Positions 15,644 through 25,451 of a stretch of 64,000 nt of DNA are shown piece after piece. How positions within the stretch are numbered: the first letter of the stretch is position 1; each line of letters starts with the position of its first letter. This DNA is from Hydractinia symbiolongicarpus (lineage: Eukaryota; Cnidaria; Hydrozoa; Anthoathecata; Hydractiniidae). The position numbers were made by a program, and so were the translations under genes. The DNA is taken from positions 36,127,828 to 36,191,827 of the forward strand of contig NC_079876.1 in assembly GCF_029227915.1 (NCBI RefSeq), given 5' to 3'. Under the pieces are notes generated by a model. It saw only the letters and a program-made list of their open reading frames with translations, was not told the origin of the DNA and searched no databases.

Positions 15644-15780
15644 TTTTATCACTGCCCAGCAGGGCGGTTTGAGGTGGTGAATGCAAGCAGCCGTAGCACT
15701 TTTCTTCAGCTATGTTTTTTTATTTATTTTCCTTCCTTTCTTTTTTACGGAGGGTATTTTCAGGTGTAGGTAAAACACGA

Positions 15781-15851
15781 TGCATTGGCGGGGAATCGAA
15801 CCCCGGACTCCCGCGTGGCAGGCGAGAATTCTACCACTGAACCACCAATGC
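15781..15851 (-). tRNA. tRNA-Gly(GCC)
   Basis: U14; one A to T change in the variable loop, shared with U15. Confidence 0.92.
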
Positions 15852-15967
15852 GTTACTACTCATTTCCAAAATTTCCGAGTGACAGTGTATCACGTCCCGG
15901 TGTGTTAGTAGCCTTAACGGCATTTCAGACGTGTGATATTGAGATTTTCAAAATCTCCCAACAGGCA

Positions 15968-16040
15968 GGCGCTGTTGCTTAGCGGTTAAAGCGCCTGTCT
16001 AGTAAACAGGAGATCCCCGGTTCAAATCCGGGCAGTGCCT
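15968..16040 (+). tRNA. tRNA-Thr(AGU)
   Basis: U14; G9T. Confidence 0.9.
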
Positions 16041-16098
16041 TTAGCAGTAATGTTGTGCTTTCTGGTCGGCCTTGTGGCAATGGCCAGCGGTTTGTCAG

Positions 16099-16180
16099 GC
16101 TGCGATGGCCGAGTGGTTAAGGCGTTTGACTAGAAATCAAATGGGATCTTCCCGCGTAGGTTCGAATCCTACTCGCAGCG
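16099..16180 (+). tRNA. tRNA-Ser(AGA)
   Basis: U14, consensus. Confidence 0.95.
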
Positions 16181-16277
16181 GACGCAAAAAGGTGTTTTTG
16201 ACACTAACAGAAAGACAGAGCTAGTTCAAATTGTCAGAAAAAGCATGACATCTAAATTACTTAGTGGTGCGAATGTG

Positions 16278-16349
16278 TCCCGCATGGTCTAGTGGTTAGG
16301 ATTTCTGGTTTTCACCCAGGCGGCCCGGGTTCGATTCCCGGTGCGGGAA
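16278..16349 (+). tRNA. tRNA-Glu(UUC)
   Basis: U15, consensus. Confidence 0.95.
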
Positions 16350-16425
16350 GTGTACATTTTTTAAGTTAAGTTGCTCTTTCACGCGTTGATGTTATATACC
16401 CTGTGCGTGGATTCCGTCCTTGGCT

Positions 16426-16493
16426 GGGGATATAGCTCAGTGGTAGAGCATTCGACTGCAGATCGAGAGGTCCCTGGTTCAAACCCGGGTGTC
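16426..16493 (+). pseudogene. tRNA-Cys(GCA), 3' end deleted
   Basis: U15. Consensus up to base 68 of 72, then joined to the spacer upstream of Phe by a 184-bp deletion. The last three acceptor bases and the discriminator are lost, so the acceptor stem cannot close. The deletion also removed the T5 terminator and the whole Ser(UGA) gene. Boxes A and B survive, so it may still be transcribed into the Phe gene. Confidence 0.92.
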
Positions 16494-16495
16494 TG
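16492..16495. other. Deletion scar: Ser(UGA) absent from U15
   Basis: Junction GGGTGTC/TGGTCAAG with TC shared by both sides. 184 bp are missing. Confidence 0.9.
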
Positions 16496-16549
16496 GTCAA
16501 GTGTCTATCACAACGTACAGACCTTTGCCATGTGATAGAATTGATCATG

Positions 16550-16554
16550 GCCGA

Positions 16555-16605
<51 letters not shown>

Positions 16606-16622
16606 AATCCCGGGTCTCGGCA
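16550..16622 (+). tRNA. tRNA-Phe(GAA)
   Basis: U15, consensus; starts 56 bp after the truncated Cys. Confidence 0.95.
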
Positions 16623-16759
16623 TTTTATCACTGCCCAGCAGGGCGGTTTGAGGTGGTGAATGCAAGCAGCCGTAGCACTTTTCTTCAGCTATGTTTTTTT
16701 ATTTATTTTCCTTCCTTTCTTTTTTACGGAGGGTATTTTCAGGTGTAGGTAAAACACGA

Positions 16760-16830
16760 TGCATTGGCGGGGAATCGAACCCCGGACTCCCGCGTGGCAG
16801 GCGAGAATTCTACCACTGAACCACCAATGC
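16760..16830 (-). tRNA. tRNA-Gly(GCC)
   Basis: U15; same variable-loop change as U14. Confidence 0.92.
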
Positions 16831-16946
16831 GTTACTACTCATTTCCAAAATTTCCGAGTGACAGTGTATCACGTCCCGGTGTGTTAGTAGCCTTAACGGC
16901 ATTTCAGACGTGTGATATTGAGATTTTCAAAATCTCCCAACAGGCA

Positions 16947-17019
16947 GGCGCTGTTGCTTAGCGGTTAAAGCGCCTGTCTAGTAAACAGGAGATCCCCGGT
17001 TCAAATCCGGGCAGTGCCT
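16947..17019 (+). tRNA. tRNA-Thr(AGU)
   Basis: U15; G9T. Confidence 0.9.
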
Positions 17020-17077
17020 TTAGCAGTAATGTTGTGCTTTCTGGTCGGCCTTGTGGCAATGGCCAGCGGTTTGTCAG

Positions 17078-17159
17078 GCTGCGATGGCCGAGTGGTTAAG
17101 GCGTTTGACTAGAAATCAAATGGGATCTTCCCGCGTAGGTTCGAATCCTACTCGCAGCG
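17078..17159 (+). tRNA. tRNA-Ser(AGA)
   Basis: U15, consensus. Confidence 0.95.
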
Positions 17160-17256
17160 GACGCAAAAAGGTGTTTTTGACACTAACAGAAAGACAGAGC
17201 TAGTTCAAATTGTCAGAAAAAGCATGACATCTAAATTACTTAGTGGTGCGAATGTG

Positions 17257-17328
17257 TCCCGCATGGTCTAGTGGTTAGGATTTCTGGTTTTCACCCAGGC
17301 GGCCCGGGTTCGATTCCCGGTGCGGGAA
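17257..17328 (+). tRNA. tRNA-Glu(UUC)
   Basis: U16, consensus. Confidence 0.95.
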
Positions 17329-17404
17329 GTGTACATTTTTTAAGTTAAGTTGCTCTTTCACGCGTTGATGTTATATACCCTGTGCGTGGATTCCGTCCTT
17401 GGCT

Positions 17405-17476
17405 GGGGATATAGCTCAGTGGTAGAGCATTCGACTGCAGATCGAGAGGTCCCTGGTTCAAACCCGGGTGTCCCCT
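17405..17476 (+). tRNA. tRNA-Cys(GCA)
   Basis: U16, consensus. Confidence 0.95.
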
Positions 17477-17550
17477 ACTAGTTGGCTTTTTGTCCTCTTC
17501 GGCACCTGAGTGGTGAGCTGGTGAATTGTTCTGGTTACCCAGCAATTTCT

Positions 17551-17632
17551 GCTGCGATGGCCGAGTGGTTAAGGCGTTAGACTTGAAATCTAATGGGATC
17601 TTCCCGCGTAGGTTCGAACCCTACTCGCAGCG
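17551..17632 (+). tRNA. tRNA-Ser(UGA)
   Basis: U16, consensus. Confidence 0.95.
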
Positions 17633-17712
17633 AATCTACAAACATTCTTTTTGATCTGGTCAAGTGTCTATCACAACGTACAGACCTTTGCCATGTGATA
17701 GAATTGATCATG

Positions 17713-17717
17713 GCCGA

Positions 17718-17768
<51 letters not shown>

Positions 17769-17785
17769 AATCCCGGGTCTCGGCA
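17713..17785 (+). tRNA. tRNA-Phe(GAA)
   Basis: U16, consensus. Confidence 0.95.
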
Positions 17786-17922
17786 TTTTATCACTGCCCA
17801 GCAGGGCGGTTTGAGGTGGTGAATGCAAGCAGCCGTAGCACTTTTCTTCAGCTATGTTTTTTTATTTATTTTCCTTCCTTTCTTTTTTACGGAGGGTATT
17901 TTCAGGTGTAGGTAAAACACGA

Positions 17923-17993
17923 TGCATTGGCGGGGAATCGAACCCCGGTCTCCCGCGTGGCAGGCGAGAATTCTACCACTGAACCACCAATGC
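17923..17993 (-). tRNA. tRNA-Gly(GCC)
   Basis: U16, consensus. Confidence 0.95.
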
Positions 17994-18109
17994 GTTACTA
18001 CTCATTTCCAAAATTTCCGAGTGACAGTGTATCACGTCCCGGTGTGTTAGTAGCCTTAACGGCATTTCAGACGTGTGATATTGAGATTTTTAAAATCTCC
18101 CAACAGGCA

Positions 18110-18182
18110 GGCGCTGTTGCTTAGCGGTTAAAGCGCCTGTCTAGTAAACAGGAGATCCCCGGTTCAAATCCGGGCAGTGCCT
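18110..18182 (+). tRNA. tRNA-Thr(AGU)
   Basis: U16; G9T. Confidence 0.9.
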
Positions 18183-18240
18183 TTAGCAGTAATGTTGTGC
18201 TTTCTGGTCGGCCTTGTGGCAATGGCCAGCGGTTTGTCAG

Positions 18241-18321
18241 GCTGCGATGGCCGAGTGGTTAAGGCGTTTGACTAGAAATCAAATGGATCTTCCCGCGTAG
18301 GTTCGAATCCTACTCGCAGCG
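18241..18321 (+). tRNA. tRNA-Ser(AGA), 81 nt
   Basis: U16; one G is deleted from the variable-arm GGG, shortening that stem. Confidence 0.86.
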
Positions 18322-18418
18322 GACGCAAAAAGGTGTTTTTGACACTAACAGAAAGACAGAGCTAGTTTAAATTGTCAGAAAAAGCATGACATCTAAATTA
18401 CTTAGTGGTGCGAATGTG

Positions 18419-18490
18419 TCCCGCATGGTCTAGTGGTTAGGATTTCTGGTTTTCACCCAGGCGGCCCGGGTTCGATTCCCGGTGCGGGAA
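18419..18490 (+). tRNA. tRNA-Glu(UUC)
   Basis: U17, consensus. Confidence 0.95.
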
Positions 18491-18566
18491 GTGTACATTT
18501 TTTAAGTTAAGTTGCTCTTTCACGCGTTGATGTTATATACCCTGTGCGTGGATTTCGTCCTTGGCT

Positions 18567-18638
18567 GGGGATATAGCTCAGTGGTAGAGCATTCGACTGC
18601 AGATCGAGAGGTCCCTGGTTCAAACCCGGGTGTCCCCT
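18567..18638 (+). tRNA. tRNA-Cys(GCA)
   Basis: U17, consensus. Confidence 0.95.
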
Positions 18639-18712
18639 ACTAGTTGGCTTTTTGTCCTCTTCGGCACCTGAGTGGTGAGCTGGTGAATTGTTCTGGTTAC
18701 CCAGCAATTTCT

Positions 18713-18794
18713 GCTGCGATGGCCGAGTGGTTAAGGCGTTAGACTTGAAATCTAATGGGATCTTCCCGCGTAGGTTCGAACCCTACTCGCAGCG
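18713..18794 (+). tRNA. tRNA-Ser(UGA)
   Basis: U17, consensus. Confidence 0.95.
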
Positions 18795-18874
18795 AATCTA
18801 CAAACATTCTTTTTGATCTGGTCAAGTGTCTATCACAACGTACAGACCTTTGCCATGTGATAGAATTGATCATG

Positions 18875-18879
18875 GCCGA

Positions 18880-18930
<51 letters not shown>

Positions 18931-18947
18931 AATCCCGGGTCTCGGCA
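18875..18947 (+). tRNA. tRNA-Phe(GAA)
   Basis: U17, consensus. Confidence 0.95.
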
Positions 18948-19084
18948 TTTTATCACTGCCCAGCAGGGCGGTTTGAGGTGGTGAATGCAAGCAGCCGTAG
19001 CACTTTTCTTCAGCTATGTCTTTTTATTTATTTTCCTTCCTTTCTTTTTTACGGAGGGTATTTTCAGGTGTAGGTAAAACACGA

Positions 19085-19155
19085 TGCATTGGCGGGGAAT
19101 CGAACCCCGGTCTCCCGCGTGGCAGGCGAGAATTCTACCACTGAACCACCAATGC
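19085..19155 (-). tRNA. tRNA-Gly(GCC)
   Basis: U17, consensus. Confidence 0.95.
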
Positions 19156-19271
19156 GTTACTACTCATTTCCAAAATTTCCGAGTGACAGTGTATCACGTC
19201 CCGGTGTGTTAGTAGCCTTAACGGCATTTCAGACGTGTGATATTGAGATTTTTAAAATCTCCCAACAGGCA

Positions 19272-19344
19272 GGCGCTGTGGCTTAGCGGTTAAAGCGCCT
19301 GTCTAGTAAACAGGAGATCCCCGGTTCAAATCCGGGCAGTGCCT
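19272..19344 (+). tRNA. tRNA-Thr(AGU)
   Basis: U17, consensus. Confidence 0.95.
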
Positions 19345-19402
19345 TTAGCAGTAATGTTGTGCTTTCTGGTCGGCCTTGTGGCAATGGCCAGCGGTTTGTC
19401 AG

Positions 19403-19484
19403 GCTGCGATGGCCGAGTGGTTAAGGCGTTTGACTAGAAATCAAATGGGATCTTCCCGCGTAGGTTCGAATCCTACTCGCAGCG
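19403..19484 (+). tRNA. tRNA-Ser(AGA)
   Basis: U17, consensus. Confidence 0.95.
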
Positions 19485-19581
19485 GACGCAAAAAGGTGTT
19501 TTTGACACGAACAGAAAGACAGAGCTAGTTCAAATTGTCAGAAAAAGCATGACATCTAAATTACTTAGTGGTGCGAATGTG

Positions 19582-19653
19582 TCCCGCATGGTCTAGTGGT
19601 TAGGATTTCTGGTTTTCACCCAGGCGGCCCGGGTTCGATTCCCGGTGCGGGAA
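19582..19653 (+). tRNA. tRNA-Glu(UUC)
   Basis: U18, consensus. Confidence 0.95.
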
Positions 19654-19729
19654 GTGTACATTTTTTAAGTTAAGTTGCTCTCTCACGCGTTGATGTTATA
19701 TACCCTGTGCGTGGATTCCGTCCTTGGCT

Positions 19730-19801
19730 GGGGATATAGCTCAGTGGTAGAGCATTCGACTGCAGATCGAGAGGTCCCTGGTTCAAACCCGGGTGTCCCC
19801 T
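19730..19801 (+). tRNA. tRNA-Cys(GCA)
   Basis: U18, consensus. Confidence 0.95.
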
Positions 19802-19875
19802 ACTAGTTGGCTTTTTGTCCTCTTCGGCACCTGAGTGGTGAGCTGGTGAATTATTCTGGTTACCCAGCAATTTCT

Positions 19876-19957
19876 GCTGCGATGGCCGAGTGGTTAAGGC
19901 GTTAGACTTGAAATCTAATGGGATCTTCCCGCGTAGGTTCGAACCCTACTCGCAGCG
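19876..19957 (+). tRNA. tRNA-Ser(UGA)
   Basis: U18, consensus. Confidence 0.95.
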
Positions 19958-20037
19958 AATCTACAAACATTCTTTTTGATCTGGTCAAGTGTCTATCACA
20001 ACGTACAGACCTTTGCCATGTGATATAATTGATCATG

Positions 20038-20042
20038 GCCGA

Positions 20043-20093
<51 letters not shown>

Positions 20094-20110
20094 AATCCCG
20101 GGTCTCGGCA
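20038..20110 (+). tRNA. tRNA-Phe(GAA)
   Basis: U18, consensus. Confidence 0.95.
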
Positions 20111-20247
20111 TTTTATCACTGCCCAGCAGGGCGGTTTGAGGTGGTGAATGCAAGCAGCCGTAGCACTTTTCTTCAGCTATGTTTTTTTATTTATTTTCCT
20201 TCCTTTCTTTTTTACGGAGGGTATTTTCAGGTGTAGGTAAAACACGA

Positions 20248-20318
20248 TGCATTGGCGGGGAATCGAACCCCGGTCTCCCGCGTGGCAGGCGAGAATTCTA
20301 CCACTGAACCACCAATGC
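20248..20318 (-). tRNA. tRNA-Gly(GCC)
   Basis: U18, consensus. Confidence 0.95.
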
Positions 20319-20434
20319 GTTACTACTCATTTCCAAAATTTCCGAGTGACAGTGTATCACGTCCCGGTGTGTTAGTAGCCTTAACGGCATTTCAGACGTG
20401 TGATATTGAGATTTTCAAAATCTCCCAACAGGCA

Positions 20435-20507
20435 GGCGCTGTGGCTTAGCGGTTAAAGCGCCTGTCTAGTAAACAGGAGATCCCCGGTTCAAATCCGGGC
20501 AGTGCCT
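20435..20507 (+). tRNA. tRNA-Thr(AGU)
   Basis: U18, consensus. Confidence 0.95.
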
Positions 20508-20565
20508 TTAGCAGTAATGTTGTGCTTTCTGGTCGGCCTTGTGGCAATGGCCAGCGGTTTGTCAG

Positions 20566-20647
20566 GCTGCGATGGCCGAGTGGTTAAGGCGTTTGACTAG
20601 AAATCAAATGGGATCTTCCCGCGTAGGTTCGAATCCTACTCGCAGCG
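20566..20647 (+). tRNA. tRNA-Ser(AGA)
   Basis: U18, consensus. Confidence 0.95.
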
Positions 20648-20744
20648 GACGCAAAAAGGTGTTTTTGACACGAACAGAAAGACAGAGCTAATTCAAATTG
20701 TCAGAAAAAGCATGACATCTAAATTACTTAGTGGTGCGAATGTG

Positions 20745-20816
20745 TCCCGCATGGTCTAGTGGTTAGGATTTCTGGTTTTCACCCAGGCGGCCCGGGTTCG
20801 ATTCCCGGTGCGGGAA
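20745..20816 (+). tRNA. tRNA-Glu(UUC)
   Basis: U19, consensus. Confidence 0.95.
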
Positions 20817-20892
20817 GTGTACATTTTTTAAGTTAAGTTGCTCTCTCACGCGTTGATGTTATATACCCTGTGCGTGGATTCCGTCCTTGGCT

Positions 20893-20964
20893 GGGGATAT
20901 AGCTCAGTGGTAGAGCATTCGACTGCAGATCGAGAGGTCCCTGGTTCAAACCCGGGTGTCCCCT
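20893..20964 (+). tRNA. tRNA-Cys(GCA)
   Basis: U19, consensus. Confidence 0.95.
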
Positions 20965-21038
20965 ACTAGTTGGCTTTTTGTCCTCTTCGGCACCTGAGTG
21001 GTGAGCTGGTGAATTATTCTGGTTACCCAGCAATTTCT

Positions 21039-21120
21039 GCTGCGATGGCCGAGTGGTTAAGGCGTTAGACTTGAAATCTAATGGGATCTTCCCGCGTAGG
21101 TTCGAACCCTACTCGCAGCG
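21039..21120 (+). tRNA. tRNA-Ser(UGA)
   Basis: U19, consensus. Confidence 0.95.
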
Positions 21121-21200
21121 AATCTACAAACATTCTTTTTGATCTGGTCAAGTGTCTATCACAACGTACAGACCTTTGCCATGTGATAGAATTGATCATG

Positions 21201-21205
21201 GCCGA

Positions 21206-21256
<51 letters not shown>

Positions 21257-21273
21257 AATCCCGGGTCTCGGCA
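21201..21273 (+). tRNA. tRNA-Phe(GAA)
   Basis: U19, consensus. Confidence 0.95.
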
Positions 21274-21393
21274 TTTTATCACTGCCCAGCAGGGCGGTTT
21301 GAGGTGGTGAATGCAAGCAGCCGTAGCACTTTTCTTTAGCTATGTTTTTTTATTTATTTTCCTTCCTTTCTTTCAGGTGTAGGTAAAACACGA

Positions 21394-21464
21394 TGCATTG
21401 GCGGGGAATCGAACCCCGGTCTCCCGCGTGGCAGGCGAGAATTCTACCACTGAACCACCAATGC
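21394..21464 (-). tRNA. tRNA-Gly(GCC)
   Basis: U19, consensus; 17 bp are missing from its downstream spacer. Confidence 0.95.
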
Positions 21465-21580
21465 GTTACTACTCATTTCCAAAATTTCCGAGTGACAGTG
21501 TATCACGTCCCGGTGTGTTAGTAGCCTTAACGGCATTTCAGACGTGTGATATTGAGATTTTCAAAATCTCCCAACAGGCA

Positions 21581-21653
21581 GGCGCTGTGGCTTAGCGGTT
21601 AAAGCGCCTGTCTAGTAAACAGGAGATCCCCGGTTCAAATCCGGGCAGTTCCT
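21581..21653 (+). tRNA. tRNA-Thr(AGU)
   Basis: U19; G70T, a C3/T70 acceptor mismatch. Confidence 0.85.
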
Positions 21654-21711
21654 TTAGCAGTAATGTTGTGCTTTCTGGTCGGCCTTGTGGCAATGGCCAG
21701 CGGTTTGTCAG

Positions 21712-21793
21712 GCTGCGATGGCCGAGTGGTTAAGGCGTTTGACTAGAAATCAAATGGGATCTTCCCGCGTAGGTTCGAATCCTACTCGCAGCG
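21712..21793 (+). tRNA. tRNA-Ser(AGA)
   Basis: U19, consensus. Confidence 0.95.
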
Positions 21794-21890
21794 GACGCAA
21801 AAAGGTGTTTTTGACACGAACAGAAAGACAGAGCTAGTTCAAATTGTCAGAAAAAGCATGACATCTAAATTACTTAGTGGTGCGAATGTG

Positions 21891-21962
21891 TCCCGCATGG
21901 TCTAGTGGTTAGGATTTCTGGTTTTCACCCAGGCGGCCCGGGTTCGATTCCCGGTGCGGGAA
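21891..21962 (+). tRNA. tRNA-Glu(UUC)
   Basis: U20, consensus. Confidence 0.95.
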
Positions 21963-22038
21963 GTGTACATTTTTTAAGTTAAGTTGCTCTCTCACGCGTT
22001 GATGTTATATACCCTGTGCGTGGATTCCGTCCTTGGCT

Positions 22039-22110
22039 GGGGATATAGCTCAGTGGTAGAGCATTCGACTGCAGATCGAGAGGTCTCTGGTTCAAACCCG
22101 GGTGTCCCCT
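22039..22110 (+). tRNA. tRNA-Cys(GCA)
   Basis: U20; C49T, a U/G wobble in the T-stem, shared with U33. Confidence 0.91.
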
Positions 22111-22184
22111 ACTAGTTGGCTTTTTGTCCTCTTCGGCACCTGAGTGGTGAGCTGGTGAATTATTCTGGTTACCCAGCAATTTCT

Positions 22185-22266
22185 GCTGCGATGGCCGAGT
22201 GGTTAAGGCGTTAGACTTGAAATCTAATGGGATCTTCCCGCGTAGGTTCGAACCCTACTCGCAGCG
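22185..22266 (+). tRNA. tRNA-Ser(UGA)
   Basis: U20, consensus. Confidence 0.95.
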
Positions 22267-22346
22267 AATCTACAAACATTCTTTTTGATCTGGTCAAGTG
22301 TCTATCACAACGTACAGACCTTTGCCATGTGATAGAATTGATCATG

Positions 22347-22360
22347 GCCGAGATGGCTCT

Positions 22361-22394
<34 letters not shown>

Positions 22395-22419
22395 TCTGGT
22401 TCAATCCCGGGTCTCGGCA
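22347..22419 (+). tRNA. tRNA-Phe(GAA), core changed
   Basis: U20; A9G and A14T (A14 is the partner of U8 and part of box A), both shared with U33, plus C49T. Confidence 0.8.
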
Positions 22420-22556
22420 TTTTATCACTGCCCAGCAGGGCGGTTTGAGGTGGTGAATGCAAGCAGCCGTAGCACTTTTCTTCAGCTATGTTTTTTTATT
22501 TATTTTCCTTCCTTTCTTTTTTACGGAGGGTATTTTCAGGTGTAGGTAAAACACGA

Positions 22557-22627
22557 TGCATTGGCGGGGAATCGAACTCCGGTCTCCCGCGTGGCAGGCG
22601 AGAATTCTACCACTGAACCACCAATGC
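22557..22627 (-). tRNA. tRNA-Gly(GCC)
   Basis: U20; G52A T-stem mismatch, shared with U33. Confidence 0.86.
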
Positions 22628-22743
22628 GTTACTACTCATTTCCAAAATTTCCGAGTGACAGTGTATCACGTCCCGGTGTGTTAGTAGCCTTAACGGCATT
22701 TCAGACGTGTGATATTGAGATTTTCAAAATCTCCCAACAGGCA

Positions 22744-22816
22744 GGCGCTGTGGCTTAGCGGTTAAAGCGCCTGTCTAGTAAACAGGAGATCCCCGGTTCA
22801 AATCCGGGCAGTGCCT
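22744..22816 (+). tRNA. tRNA-Thr(AGU)
   Basis: U20, consensus. Confidence 0.95.
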
Positions 22817-22874
22817 TTAGCAGTAATGTTGTGCTTTCTGGTCGGCCTTGTGGCAATGGCCAGCGGTTTCTCAG

Positions 22875-22956
22875 GCTGCGATGGCCGAGTGGTTAAGGCG
22901 TTTGACTAGAAATCAAATGGGATCTTCCCGCGTAGGTTCGAATCCTACTCGCAGCG
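22875..22956 (+). tRNA. tRNA-Ser(AGA)
   Basis: U20, consensus. Confidence 0.95.
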
Positions 22957-23053
22957 GACGCAAAAAGGTGTTTTTGACACGAACAGACAGACAGAGCTAG
23001 TTCAAATTGTCAGAAAAAGCATGACATCTAAATTACTTAGTGGTGCGAATGTG

Positions 23054-23125
23054 TCCCGAATGGTCTAGTGGTTAGGATTTCTGGTTTTCACCCAGGCGGC
23101 CCGGGTTCGATTCCCGGTGCGGGAA
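23054..23125 (+). tRNA. tRNA-Glu(UUC)
   Basis: U21; C6A acceptor mismatch. Confidence 0.86.
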
Positions 23126-23201
23126 GTGTACATTTTTTAAGTTAAGTTGCTCTTTCACGCGTTGATGTTATATACCCTGTGCGTGGATTCCGTCCTTGGC
23201 T

Positions 23202-23273
23202 GGGGATATAGCTCAGTGGTAGAGCTTTCGACTGCAGATCGAGAGGTCCCTGGTTCAAACCCGGGTGTCCCCT
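23202..23273 (+). tRNA. tRNA-Cys(GCA)
   Basis: U21; A26T, shared with U34. Confidence 0.91.
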
Positions 23274-23347
23274 ACTAGTTGGCTTTTTGTCCTCTTCGGC
23301 ACCTGAGTGGTGAGCTGGTGAATTGTTCTGGTTACCCAGCAATTTCT

Positions 23348-23429
23348 GCTGCGATGGCCGAGTGGTTAAGGCGTTAGACTTGAAATCTAATGGGATCTTC
23401 CCGCGTAGGTTCGAACCCTACTCGCAGCG
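23348..23429 (+). tRNA. tRNA-Ser(UGA)
   Basis: U21, consensus. Confidence 0.95.
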
Positions 23430-23509
23430 AATCTACAAACATTCTTTTTGATCTGGTCAAGTGTCTATCACAACGTACAGACCTTTGCCATGTGATAGAA
23501 TTGATCATG

Positions 23510-23529
23510 GCCGAGATAGCTCAGTTGGA

Positions 23530-23565
<36 letters not shown>

Positions 23566-23582
23566 AATCCCGGGTCTCGGCA
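23510..23582 (+). tRNA. tRNA-Phe(GAA)
   Basis: U21; G20A in the D-loop, shared with U34 and U37. Confidence 0.92.
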
Positions 23583-23719
23583 TTTTATCACTGCCCAGCA
23601 GGGCGGTTTGAGGTGGTGAATGCAAGCAGCCGTAGCACTTTTCTTCAGCTATGTTTTTTTATTTATTTTCCTTCCTTTCTTCTTTACGGAGGGTACTTTC
23701 AGGTGTAGGTAAAACACGA

Positions 23720-23790
23720 TGCATTGGCGGGGAATCGAACCCCGGTCTCCCGCGTGGCAGGCGAGAATTCTACCACTGAACCACCAATGC
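23720..23790 (-). tRNA. tRNA-Gly(GCC)
   Basis: U21, consensus. Confidence 0.95.
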
Positions 23791-23906
23791 GTTACTACTC
23801 ATTTCCAAAATTTCCGAGTGACAGTGTATCACGTCCCGGTGTGTTAGTAGCCTTAACGGCATTTCAGACGTGTGATATTGAGATTTTCAAAATCTCCCAA
23901 CAGGCA

Positions 23907-23979
23907 GGCGCTATGGCTTAGCGGTTAAAGCGCCTGTCTAGTAAACAGGAGATCCCCAGTTCAAATCCGGGCAGTGCCT
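23907..23979 (+). tRNA. tRNA-Thr(AGU), two mismatches
   Basis: U21; G7A and G52A as in U8, without the T69C change. Confidence 0.8.
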
Positions 23980-24037
23980 TTAGCAGTAATGTTGTGCTTT
24001 CTGGTCGGCCTTGTGGCAATGGCCAGCGGTTTGTCAG

Positions 24038-24119
24038 GCTGCGATGGCCGAGTGGTTAAGGCGTTTGACTAGAAATCAAATGGGATCTTCCCGCGTAGGT
24101 TCGAATCCTACTCGCAGCG
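24038..24119 (+). tRNA. tRNA-Ser(AGA)
   Basis: U21, consensus. Confidence 0.95.
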
Positions 24120-24216
24120 GACGCAAAAAGGTGTTTTTGACACGAACAGAAAGACAGAGCTAGTTCAAATTGTCAGAAAAAGCATGACATCTAAATTACT
24201 TAGTGGTGCGAATGTG

Positions 24217-24288
24217 TCCCGCATGGTCTAGTGGTTAGGATTTCTGGTTTTCACCCAGGCGGCCCGGATTCGATTCCCGGTGCGGGAA
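24217..24288 (+). tRNA. tRNA-Glu(UUC)
   Basis: U22; G53A, which breaks pair 53-61 and alters box B. Confidence 0.84.
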
Positions 24289-24364
24289 GTGTACATTTTT
24301 TAAGTTAAGTTGCTCTCTCACGCGTTGATGTTATATACCCTGTGCGTGGATTCCGTCCTTGGCT

Positions 24365-24436
24365 GGGGATATAGCTCAGTGGTAGAGCATTCGACTGCAG
24401 ATCGAGAGGTCCCTGGTTCAAACCCGGGTGTCCCCT
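24365..24436 (+). tRNA. tRNA-Cys(GCA)
   Basis: U22, consensus. Confidence 0.95.
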
Positions 24437-24510
24437 ACTAGTTGGCTTTTTGTCCTCTTCGGCACCTGAGTGGTGAGCTGGTGAATTATTCTGGTTACCC
24501 AGCAATTTCT

Positions 24511-24592
24511 GCTGCGATGACCGAGTGGTTAAGGCGTTAGACTTGAAATCTAATGGGATCTTCCCGCGTAGGTTCGAACCCTACTCGCAGCG
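24511..24592 (+). tRNA. tRNA-Ser(UGA)
   Basis: U22; G10A, a D-stem mismatch and box A change. Confidence 0.85.
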
Positions 24593-24672
24593 AATCTACA
24601 AACATTCTTTTTGATCTGGTCAAGTGTCTATCACAACGTACAGACCTTTGCCATGTGATAGAATTGATCATG

Positions 24673-24677
24673 GCCGA

Positions 24678-24717
<40 letters not shown>

Positions 24718-24745
24718 ATCCCTGGTTCAATCCTGGGTCTTGGCA
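24673..24745 (+). tRNA. tRNA-Phe(GAA), three changes
   Basis: U22; one G to A in the variable loop, C62T (G52/U62) and C69T (G4/U69). Confidence 0.84.
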
Positions 24746-24882
24746 TTTTATCACTGCCCAGCAGGGCGGTTTGAGGTGGTGAATGCAAGCAGCCGTAGCA
24801 CTTTTCTTCAGCTATGTTTTTTTATTTATTTTCCTTCCTTTCTTTTTTACGGAGGGTATTTTCAGGTGTAGGTAAAACACGA

Positions 24883-24953
24883 TGCATTGGCGGGGAATCG
24901 AACCCCGGTCTCCCGCGTGGCAAGCGAGAATTCTACCACTGAACCACCAATGC
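24883..24953 (-). tRNA. tRNA-Gly(GCC)
   Basis: U22; C32T in the anticodon loop; anticodon GCC is kept. Confidence 0.9.
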
Positions 24954-25069
24954 GTTACTACTCATTTCCAAAATTTCCGAGTGACAGTGTATCACGTCCC
25001 GGTGTGTTAGTAGCCTTAACGGCATTTCAGACGTGTGATATTGAGATTTTCAAAATCTCCCAACAGGCA

Positions 25070-25142
25070 GGCGCTGTGGCTTAGCGGTTAAAGCGCCTGT
25101 CTAGTAAACAGGAGATCCCCGGTTCAAATCCGGGCAGTGCCT
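25070..25142 (+). tRNA. tRNA-Thr(AGU)
   Basis: U22, consensus. Confidence 0.95.
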
Positions 25143-25200
25143 TTAGCAGTAATGTTGTGCTTTCTGGTCGGCCTTGTGGCAATGGCCAGCGGTTTGTCAG

Positions 25201-25282
25201 GCTGCGATGGCCGAGTGGTTAAGGCGTTTGACTAGAAATCAAATGGGATCTTCCCGCGTAGGTTCGAATCCTACTCGCAGCG
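25201..25282 (+). tRNA. tRNA-Ser(AGA)
   Basis: U22, consensus. Confidence 0.95.
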
Positions 25283-25379
25283 GACGCAAAAAGGTGTTTT
25301 TGACACGAACAGAAAGACAGAGCTAGTTCAAATTGTCAGAAAAAGCATGACATCTAAATTACTTAGTGGTGCGAATGTG

Positions 25380-25451
25380 TCCCGCATGGTCTAGTGGTTA
25401 GGATTTCTGGTTTTCACCCAGGCGGCCCGGGTTCGATTCCCGGTGCGGGAA
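25380..25451 (+). tRNA. tRNA-Glu(UUC)
   Basis: U23, consensus. Confidence 0.95.
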
